The position numbers were made by a program, and so were the translations under genes. 11,406 nucleotides of DNA from Actinomycetota bacterium. GTDB lineage: Bacteria; Actinomycetota; Thermoleophilia; Gaiellales; Gaiellaceae. The stretch is from positions 1 to 11,406 of the forward strand of contig VAXK01000253.1 in the NCBI GenBank assembly GCA_005885565.1, read 5' to 3'. Positions 6,862-11,406 of this stretch are shown piece after piece (position 1 is the first letter of the stretch; the number at the start of each line of letters is the position of its first letter). The notes beneath the pieces were generated by a model, which had not been told where the DNA came from, ran no database searches, and saw nothing but the letters and a program-made list of their open reading frames with translations.

Positions 6862-6885
6862 GCGCGGAGGCTAACCGCGTAGGCT
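6857..6885 (+). promoter_or_regulatory. Weak promoter candidate for the 94-residue protein gene
   Basis: TTCACG (6857-6862) and TAGGCT (6880-6885) are spaced by 17 bases and lie 27 bases upstream of the GTG start at 6912. Each matches its consensus at only 3 to 4 positions, and the -35 lies over the first codons of the divergent dehydrogenase gene. Position supports it more than sequence does. Confidence 0.2.
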
Positions 6886-6911
6886 GGCGCGAGTCGACAA
6901 GGGAGGGAGAT

Positions 6912-7196
6912 GTGGCATACGCACGCGCGGTGACGTTCGAGGGCGTCGACCGAGACCGGATCGGCCAGCTCACCCGGCAGCTCCAGGAAGACGAGCGCCC
7001 GGAGGAGATCCCGGCGACCGAGATCGTCCTGCTCTACGACGCCGACGGGGAGAAGTCGCTCGTGCTCGTGTTCTTCGAGAACGAGGACGACTACAGGCGG
7101 GGCGACGCCGCGCTCAACGCCATGGATCCGGGCGAGACGCCCGGCAAGCGGACGTCCGTGACGAAGTACGAGGTCGCCGTCAGGCGCAGCGAATAG
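6912..7196 (+). CDS. Small conserved-looking protein, possibly an alpha/beta dimeric-barrel fold
   Basis: The 94-residue product starts at GTG 6912 with GGAGG (6902-6906) five bases upstream, a good ribosome-binding site. It is highly charged and has no signal peptide or membrane segment, so it should be cytoplasmic. The pattern of a first beta strand (AYARAVTFEGV), a helix (DRIGQLTRQLQ), strands (TEIVLLYDA, KSLVLVFFE), a second helix (EDDYRRGDAALNAM) and a last strand (SVTKYEVAVR) is what one sees in ferredoxin-like dimeric barrels such as the ABM and Dabb families. No catalytic residues can be assigned and I do not recognise a named family. It lies between the divergent 3-hydroxyacyl-CoA dehydrogenase and the ligase gene 56 bases downstream, with which it may be cotranscribed. 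Confidence 0.75.
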   Translation: MAYARAVTFEGVDRDRIGQLTRQLQEDERPEEIPATEIVLLYDADGEKSLVLVFFENEDDYRRGDAALNAMDPGETPGKRTSVTKYEVAVRRSE

Positions 7197-7252
7197 CCAC
7201 CCGTTTAGCCGGCACCGCGATCTTCGCCCGGCGGCTGCCGGTCGAGCGGCGC

Positions 7253-8527
7253 GTGCCGTTCCTCCCCGAGGAGCGGGTGCGATCGCTCGCCGACGTGCGG
7301 GCGCGGGCGATCGCGGACCACGCGGCGCGGTGGGTTCCTCACTACCGCGCCCTCTTCCGCCCGGGCGAGATCCGCGGCGTCGCGGACCTCGCCGAGCTTC
7401 CGCTGCTCGACAAGGCGGCGGTCCGCGACGACCCGGCGGCGTTCCGCTCGTCCGCGCCGGACACGTCCGAGGGACTGTCCCTCCGGACGACCGGCTCGAC
7501 GTGGGATCCGCTCACCGTCTTCCACGACCGGCGCTCGCTGCTCCTGAACATCGCCTACGCCGAGCGCGAGCGCGCGGTCGAGACGCGCTTCATCGGGCGC
7601 AGCTTCCGCTACCTCGCGCTCGACCTCGGCCTCGGCACGACGATCACGACGCCGCAGGAGGTCCGTGCCTACTACGACCGCTCCTGCTACCGGCCGCTCC
7701 GGCCGCGGCACCACTCGGCCGGCGTCGACGAGCCGCTCGAGGACGTCGTGGCGACGATCAACCGCCTGCGGCCGGACGTCGTGCGCGGCTACGGCACCTA
7801 CCTCGAGCTCCTATTCCGAACGGCCGCCGCCGAGGGACTGTCCCTCCACCTCCCCAAGGTGACCGTGTACACGGCGGACGGGATGACCGACGAGGGGCGG
7901 CGCCTGGTCGAGGAGCGCTTCGGCGTGCCGGTGCTGTCGCAGTACAGCGCCGTCGAGGTGTTCCGCATCGGCTACTTCTGCGAGGAGCGGCGCGGGCACC
8001 ACCTCCACGAGGATCTCTGCGCGCTCTCGATCGTCGGCGCGGACGGCCGGCCGGTGCCCGACGGTGAGCCCGGCGAGGTCGTCGTCTCGAACCTCGTCAA
8101 CCGCGGCACCGTGCTCCTGAGCTACCGGCTCGGCGACGTCGCCCGCATCGTCCCCGGCCGCTGCGCCTGCGGCCGCACGTCGCGCCTCCTGTCGGTCGTC
8201 GAGGGACGCGTGAGCCAGATCGTCCACCTCCGCGACGGGAGCTTCGTGCACCCGTTCGCGGTCTGGGCGCCCGTGAAGCTGCTCGACGGCGTCGTCCGCT
8301 ACCAGCTCGTCCAGCACGAGCCCGACCGCTTCGAGCTGCGGCTCGTGACCGTCGACCGCGCCACGTACGACTCGGTCGCCCCGCGCGTGGCCGCGGAGCT
8401 GCGGACGACGCTCCGCGGCGCGGCGGTCGAGCCGAGCTACCACGAGCGCCTCGAGCAGGGACACGGCGGCAAGTTCAGCCCGGTCGTCGCCCTGCCGCGC
8501 GAGACCGTCGCGGCCGCGCGCGCGTGA
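7253..8527 (+). CDS. Phenylacetate-CoA ligase-like (PaaK/CapK family) adenylate-forming enzyme
   Basis: A 424-residue member of the adenylate-forming superfamily, which activates a carboxylate with ATP, usually for transfer to CoA. Motifs: phosphate-binding loop LRTTGSTWDPL (77-87), where the glycine usual after GST is replaced by Trp84; VRGYGTYLELLF (177-188); YTADGMTDEGRRLVEERFG (206-224); QYSAVEVFRIGYFCE (230-244); DGEPGEVVVSNL (270-281); YRLGDVARI (291-299) with the downstream CACGRT (304-309) typical of PaaK relatives; and a C-terminal GHGGKFSPV whose Lys407 is a candidate catalytic lysine. The GTG 7253 start is uncertain: 7202-7252 stays open in the same frame and reads like family sequence (IFARRLPVERR), but has no ATG, GTG or TTG. 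The stop overlaps the methyltransferase start (GTGA). CapK-type members often sit in surface-polysaccharide clusters; the substrate here is unknown. The gene carries two copies of the GAGGGACTGTCCCTC repeat. Confidence 0.85.
   Translation: MPFLPEERVRSLADVRARAIADHAARWVPHYRALFRPGEIRGVADLAELPLLDKAAVRDDPAAFRSSAPDTSEGLSLRTTGSTWDPLTVFHDRRSLLLNIAYAERERAVETRFIGRSFRYLALDLGLGTTITTPQEVRAYYDRSCYRPLRPRHHSAGVDEPLEDVVATINRLRPDVVRGYGTYLELLFRTAAAEGLSLHLPKVTVYTADGMTDEGRRLVEERFGVPVLSQYSAVEVFRIGYFCEERRGHHLHEDLCALSIVGADGRPVPDGEPGEVVVSNLVNRGTVLLSYRLGDVARIVPGRCACGRTSRLLSVVEGRVSQIVHLRDGSFVHPFAVWAPVKLLDGVVRYQLVQHEPDRFELRLVTVDRATYDSVAPRVAAELRTTLRGAAVEPSYHERLEQGHGGKFSPVVALPRETVAAARA
7469..7483. repeat. Near-palindromic repeat, copy 1 (GAGGGACTGTCCCTC)
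   Basis: Seven-base arms GAGGGAC and GTCCCTC flank a single central T. It lies in codon phase and encodes EGLSL (residues 73-77), immediately before the ATP phosphate loop of the ligase. The 15-base core CCGAGGGACTGTCCC (starting 7467) is shared by all three copies in the window. Confidence 0.85.
7832..7846. repeat. Near-palindromic repeat, copy 2 (GAGGGACTGTCCCTC)
   Basis: Identical over 15 bases to the copy at 7469 and again in the phase GAG-GGA-CTG-TCC-CTC, encoding EGLSL (residues 194-198) in the ligase, between a helix and the LPKVTVYTADG strand. It begins 363 bases after copy 1. Confidence 0.85.
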
Positions 8528-9252
8528 CGAGTCATGACTGGGACGCAGTCGTCCGCACGTGGCGGGAGACGCGCGGGAGCTCGCTCCTCCGCGCCTACAG
8601 CGACGAGGTCAACCGGAGGCTGCTCCGGCGGTGGCTGCCGCAGGACTGCGGCCGCGTGCTGAAGACGGACGTGTTCGACGAGGCCGTGGCCGAGGGACTG
8701 TCCCCCTTCCTCGCGGCCCGCGCCCAGGCGTTCGTGGCAATCGACGCGTCGCCCGAGACCGTCGCGGCCGCGCGACGGCGCCACCCGGAGCTCGACGCCC
8801 GCGTCGCGGACGTGCGCGCTCTGCCCTTCGAGGCCGCGAGCTTCGACGTCGTCGTCTCGACGTCGACGCTCGACCACTTCCCGTCGCGCGCGGGAGTCGA
8901 GGCGGCGCTCCGCGAGCTCCACCGCGTTCTCGTCCCGGGCGGCCTCGCCGTCGTGACGCTCGACAATCCCCGGAACCCGCTCGTCGCGCTGCGGAACGCG
9001 CTCCCCTTCCGGCCGCTCGTCCTCGTGCCCTACTACGTCGGCGCGACGCTCGGCCCGCGCGGCCTCGGCGCCGCTCTCGAGAGCGTGGGCTTCGCCGTCG
9101 AGGAGCTCGCCGCGGTGATGCACGTCCCGCGTATCGCGGCGCGCGCGCTTCGGCCGCCGCTCCGGCTCCTCCTCGCGGCGGAGCGCCTGGAGCGGTGGCC
9201 GACGCGCTTTCTGACGGGTCAGTTCGTGGCCGCGCGGGCCCGCAGGCCGTAG
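8524..9252 (+). CDS. Class I SAM-dependent methyltransferase
   Basis: The 242-residue product has the methyltransferase_11-like core. The GxGxG of motif I is replaced by VLKTDVFDEAVAEGL (46-59). An acidic residue at the end of strand 2 (AFVAIDASPETVAAARRRHPE, D74) would bind the SAM ribose. VADVRALPFEAASFDVVVSTSTLDHF (motifs II and III) and LRELHRVLVPGGLAVVTLDNP (motif IV region) are typical. The lack of the glycine-rich loop is notable, though the rest of the fold looks complete. Start GTG 8524 overlaps the ligase stop by four bases, so the two are almost surely co-translated and probably act in one pathway, on an unknown acceptor. Its last 34 bases overlap the convergent propeller gene. It carries the third copy of the palindromic repeat. 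Confidence 0.88.
   Translation: MTSHDWDAVVRTWRETRGSSLLRAYSDEVNRRLLRRWLPQDCGRVLKTDVFDEAVAEGLSPFLAARAQAFVAIDASPETVAAARRRHPELDARVADVRALPFEAASFDVVVSTSTLDHFPSRAGVEAALRELHRVLVPGGLAVVTLDNPRNPLVALRNALPFRPLVLVPYYVGATLGPRGLGAALESVGFAVEELAAVMHVPRIAARALRPPLRLLLAAERLERWPTRFLTGQFVAARARRP
8692..8704. repeat. Near-palindromic repeat, copy 3 (GAGGGACTGTCCC)
   Basis: Thirteen of the 15 bases of the repeat are kept; the right end reads CC instead of TC. It is in the same codon phase as the other two copies and encodes EGLSP (residues 57-61) of the methyltransferase, at the end of the atypical motif I loop. Confidence 0.8.
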
Positions 9253-10178
9253 CCCACCCGCCGCAGGGCAAGCAGGAGGAGCGCCCCGCCTCCCGCGACC
9301 CCGAGGATCCACCACGGGAAGCCGGATCCCGAGCCGGATCGCGCCGCAGCGCCCGGGTGCGAGATCCGCCATGTGTCCCTCGCGATCGCGAGGTACTCGC
9401 GGCCGCTCGGCCACCGCAGAGTGAGCGCTCGGCCGCCGTCGCGGACGGACAGCCGCAGCCGCCAGAGCACGTTCTGGTTCCCGTGCCAGGGGATGCCGAC
9501 GCAGTGCGCCACACCGCGCACGGCGTCGAGCGCGTGCACGAACGGATAGCCGGACGGTCGCATGTAGAGCGTGTAGATCCAGCGCCCGTCGGCGCTCGTC
9601 GCCCGCGTCACCGGGTACCCGGCCATCACCCAGCCGCGCTGCGTCCGGTCGGCGATCCGGCCGGGCAGGAGCCGGTGCCGGTCGAGCGCGTACGCACGCA
9701 CGACGTAGCGGCTCAGGTTCTGCTGCGACACGTGCTGGATGAGGTAGAGCCGCGAGCCGTCAGGCGAAAGCGCGTCGAACGCGAAGTTCCCCTTCAGGAC
9801 CACCCGCTGCACCGGGGCGAGGTCGCTCGTCCGCACGATCTGGAAGACGCTTCGCGTCGGGAGCGGCGCCGTCTGGGCCTGCATCAGGACGAGCGTCCGT
9901 CCGTCACCGCTGAGGCCGCCGGCAGTGCCGTCGAACGCGACTCCCGGAACCGCCCAGTGGCCGCGGATGTCCCTCCAACGGATGACGACCCCGTTCGTTC
10001 GGCTTGCGTTCACCGTCGTCGATCGACCGTTCGTGAGGGTGGCGTACCGGATCTTCCCGCCCGGCGCGAGCACGCCCTCCGCGGCGACCGGCGCCGATCC
10101 TCCGTCGGCGAGGGCTATCGGCGCGGCGACGAGCGCGACAAGGGCGACAAGGGCGAACGGGAGCAGGCGGCGAAGCAT
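9219..10178 (-). CDS. Secreted, C-terminally anchored propeller-like protein (paralog B)
   Basis: A 319-residue protein of unknown function. ATG 10178 is preceded by the excellent ribosome-binding site AAGGAGGT (10190-10183). A signal peptide (MLRRLLPFALVALVALVAAPIALA) leads into an extracytoplasmic domain rich in short beta repeats, with propeller-like signatures LAPGGKIRYATL, GGLSGDGRTLVLM and FDALSPDGSRLYLIQHVS. Later conserved blocks are QRGWVM, GYPFVHALDAVRGVAHCVGIPW, LRLSVRDGGRALTLRW and a stretch ending TWRIS. A glycine/serine linker precedes a hydrophobic C-terminal segment (WWILGVAGGGALLLLAL) with a basic tail, so the protein should be anchored with its domain outside. It is clearly homologous to its upstream neighbour (10208-11188), 29 bases away on the same strand. 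The last 34 bases overlap the convergent methyltransferase gene. WD40- or YncE-like propeller folding is inferred; no ligand or catalytic site is recognisable. Confidence 0.85.
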   Translation of the reverse strand: MLRRLLPFALVALVALVAAPIALADGGSAPVAAEGVLAPGGKIRYATLTNGRSTTVNASRTNGVVIRWRDIRGHWAVPGVAFDGTAGGLSGDGRTLVLMQAQTAPLPTRSVFQIVRTSDLAPVQRVVLKGNFAFDALSPDGSRLYLIQHVSQQNLSRYVVRAYALDRHRLLPGRIADRTQRGWVMAGYPVTRATSADGRWIYTLYMRPSGYPFVHALDAVRGVAHCVGIPWHGNQNVLWRLRLSVRDGGRALTLRWPSGREYLAIARDTWRISHPGAAARSGSGSGFPWWILGVAGGGALLLLALRRVGYGLRARAATN

Positions 10179-10207
10179 GGCGACCTCCTTCGGGTGATCT
10201 CTCCGGT

Positions 10208-11188
10208 CTACGCGCGGCGGAGGCAGAGCGGTCCCCGCGCGGCGATCCATCGCCGTCCGAGGACTCCGGCGGCGGCCGCCGCGACGACCGCGAGCGCGGC
10301 GCCGACGATCCACCATCGGAACCCGGACGGCGAGGCGGCCCCTGCGCGACGCGGGTACGAGATCCGCCAGGTGCCAACGCCGATCGCGAGGTACGGCCGC
10401 CCGCTGCGCCAGTGGAGGCTCAGCGTGCGGCCTCCGTCGCGCACCGACATGCGCAGCTTCCACAGGTTGTTCTCGGAGCCCTTCCACGGGACGCCGATGC
10501 AGTGCGCGACGCCTCGCACGGTGTCGAGCGCGTGCACGAACGGGTAGCCGCCCGGGTTGTCGTAGAACGTGTAGACCCACCGGCCGCCGGCGCTCGTCGT
10601 CCTCGTCAGCGGCATGCCGTTCATCACCCAGCCGCGCTGCGACTTGTCGGCGATCCGGCCGGGCAGGAGGCTGCGGTGCACGAGGTCGTACGCGCGCACG
10701 ACGTAGTGGGTCAGGGTCTGCGCGGAGACGTGCTGGATCAGGTACAGCCGCGACCCGTCGGGCGAGAGGGCGTCGAAGGTGTAGTGGCCCGGGAGCTCCA
10801 CCCGCGCGCGGAGGCGAAGGCTCTTCGCGTCGACGACGGCGAACGAGCTGTGCCGCTTGAGCGGGTACTCCCCGTTGCCGGTCCGGATGTCTGCGAGGAC
10901 GAGGGTCGACCCGTCGCTGCTGACGCCGCCCCTTGCGCCGTCGAAGGTGACCGCCGGGACGCCGTATGCGCCGCCGTAGGTCGCCGACCGGACGATGCTG
11001 CCGTCGCGAGCTCGGATGACGACGAGGGTCGTCGTCGCCCTTCTGCCTCCGACGGCCACGTACCGGATCTTCCCACCCGGGGCCGCGACGCCTTGTCCGC
11101 CCACCGTGACCCCTGGATCCGGCCCGGCCGCGAACGCCGCAGGCGCGGTGCAGAGTCCGAGGGCGAGGGAGGCGAGGAGGAGGCGCAT
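10208..11188 (-). CDS. Secreted, C-terminally anchored propeller-like protein (paralog A)
   Basis: A 326-residue protein of unknown function, from ATG 11188; GTG 11191 directly upstream is possible. Neither has a Shine-Dalgarno sequence. The layout equals that of paralog B: signal peptide (MRLLLASLALGLCTAPAAFA), an external domain with AAPGGKIRYVAVGG, GGVSSDGSTLVLAD and FDALSPDGSRLYLIQHVS, then QRGWVM, YPFVHALDTVRGVAHCIGVPW, LRMSVRDGGRTLSLHW and TWRISYPRR, and a C-terminal hydrophobic anchor (WWIVGAALAVVAAAAAGVLG) with an arginine-rich tail. The C-terminal two thirds are far more alike between the paralogs than the N-termini. It sits 35 bases downstream of the thiolase stop and 29 bases upstream of paralog B, all on the minus strand, so one transcript is plausible. 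Sequence divergence indicates an old tandem duplication. The presence of two copies argues for a partnered or specialised pair. Confidence 0.85.
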   Translation of the reverse strand: MRLLLASLALGLCTAPAAFAAGPDPGVTVGGQGVAAPGGKIRYVAVGGRRATTTLVVIRARDGSIVRSATYGGAYGVPAVTFDGARGGVSSDGSTLVLADIRTGNGEYPLKRHSSFAVVDAKSLRLRARVELPGHYTFDALSPDGSRLYLIQHVSAQTLTHYVVRAYDLVHRSLLPGRIADKSQRGWVMNGMPLTRTTSAGGRWVYTFYDNPGGYPFVHALDTVRGVAHCIGVPWKGSENNLWKLRMSVRDGGRTLSLHWRSGRPYLAIGVGTWRISYPRRAGAASPSGFRWWIVGAALAVVAAAAAGVLGRRWIAARGPLCLRRA

Positions 11189-11206
11189 CACCGGTCGTAC
11201 ACCGGT
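11189..11206. repeat. Direct repeat CACCGGT at the start of paralog A
   Basis: CACCGGT occurs at 11189-11195 and 11200-11206, spaced 11 bases (about one DNA turn); each contains the palindrome ACCGGT. It lies exactly upstream of the ATG of the propeller gene, between it and the thiolase stop. It could be a regulator site or chance in GC-rich DNA. Confidence 0.25.
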
Positions 11207-11222
11207 GGCGGCCGACGGGTTC

Positions 11223-11406
11223 CTAGACCTCGATCAGAACCGCGTCGCCCTGGCCTCCGCCCGAACATATGGCGGCAAGGCCGAGCCCGCCGCCGTTCCG
11301 GCGGAGCTCGTGGACCATCGTCCCGAGGATGCGCGCGCCCGACGCGCCGATCGGGTGGCCGAGCGCGACCGCGCCGCCGTTCACGTTCACCTGCTCCGGG
11401 TCGGCG
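11223..11406 (-). CDS. Acetyl-CoA acetyltransferase/thiolase, C-terminal part (gene runs off the right edge)
   Basis: The reverse strand encodes the last 60 or so residues of a thiolase, ending at TAG (11225-11223). The active-site blocks are intact: NVNGGAVALGHPIGASGAR holds the catalytic histidine, and AAICSGGGQGDAVLIEV holds the second catalytic cysteine of the C-terminal domain. Thiolases either cleave 3-oxoacyl-CoA in beta-oxidation or condense acetyl-CoA; the fragment does not decide which. The rest of the gene, including the nucleophilic cysteine, lies beyond the window. The two propeller genes follow on the same strand after a 34-base gap. Together with the 3-hydroxyacyl-CoA dehydrogenase and acyl-CoA dehydrogenase on the same strand it suggests a dispersed acyl-CoA degradation set. 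Confidence 0.93.
   Translation of the reverse strand, partial: ADPEQVNVNGGAVALGHPIGASGARILGTMVHELRRNGGGLGLAAICSGGGQGDAVLIEV

Noticed and set aside
4829..6973. A 714-codon open frame on the minus strand spanning the Rrf2, HD-GYP and dehydrogenase genes
   Set aside because: It is extremely Arg/Gly/Ala/Pro-rich and overlaps three clearly real genes in another frame; long spurious frames are expected at this GC content.
9370..9974. TGTCCCTC half-sites near 9374 and 9966 as extra copies of the palindromic repeat
   Set aside because: Only one arm is present and the flanking bases do not match; these are short enough to be chance.
8559..10547. A 662-codon plus-strand open frame over the methyltransferase and the propeller gene
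   Set aside because: Low-complexity Arg/Pro/Ala translation with no family motif; it is the out-of-frame and antisense shadow of genes with good motifs and ribosome-binding sites.

Overview
The window is GC-rich (about 70% or more by eye), densely coding, and uses many GTG and TTG starts, some with four-base start/stop overlaps. Gene content and protein style suggest a high-GC actinobacterium, perhaps Thermoleophilia (Gaiellales or Solirubrobacterales). That placement is inference; no rRNA or other phylogenetic marker is present. No tRNA, rRNA, CRISPR array, insertion sequence or integrase was found. The longest stretch without a gene is about 150 bases (4266-4415).

Layout. (1) Positions 1-221, minus strand: the 5' part of an acyl-CoA dehydrogenase gene, divergent from a small NTF2-like lipoprotein gene (250-675, plus). 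(2) Positions 760-4265, plus: a complete sulfate ABC importer operon, binding protein - CysT - CysW - CysA. The genes overlap or are translationally coupled, but the binding-protein gene is frameshifted by what looks like a 17-base deletion. A likely promoter and an operator-like inverted repeat lie upstream. (3) Positions 4416-6861, minus: a cysteine-free Rrf2 regulator, a REC-HD-GYP response regulator (probable c-di-GMP phosphodiesterase) and a 3-hydroxybutyryl-CoA dehydrogenase. (4) Positions 6912-9252, plus: a 94-residue unknown protein, then a PaaK/CapK-like adenylate-forming enzyme coupled to a SAM methyltransferase. (5) Positions 9219-11191, minus: two tandem paralogous secreted, membrane-anchored, propeller-like proteins. 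(6) Positions 11223-11406, minus: the 3' end of a thiolase.

How the genes fit together. Sulfate uptake is one module, and the nearby Rrf2 protein is a candidate CymR-like regulator of it. Thiolase, hydroxyacyl-CoA dehydrogenase and acyl-CoA dehydrogenase are three steps of fatty-acid/acyl-CoA metabolism; all lie on the minus strand but are separated by unrelated genes. The ligase-methyltransferase pair and the propeller pair have no assigned pathway.

The least ordinary signals are these: a 15-bp near-palindrome (GAGGGACTGTCCCTC) found three times, always in the same codon phase and only in the ligase-methyltransferase pair; a perfect hairpin that puts the Shine-Dalgarno G-run of the HD-GYP gene in its loop; the tandem propeller paralogs; and the 17-base lesion in an otherwise intact sulfate operon.
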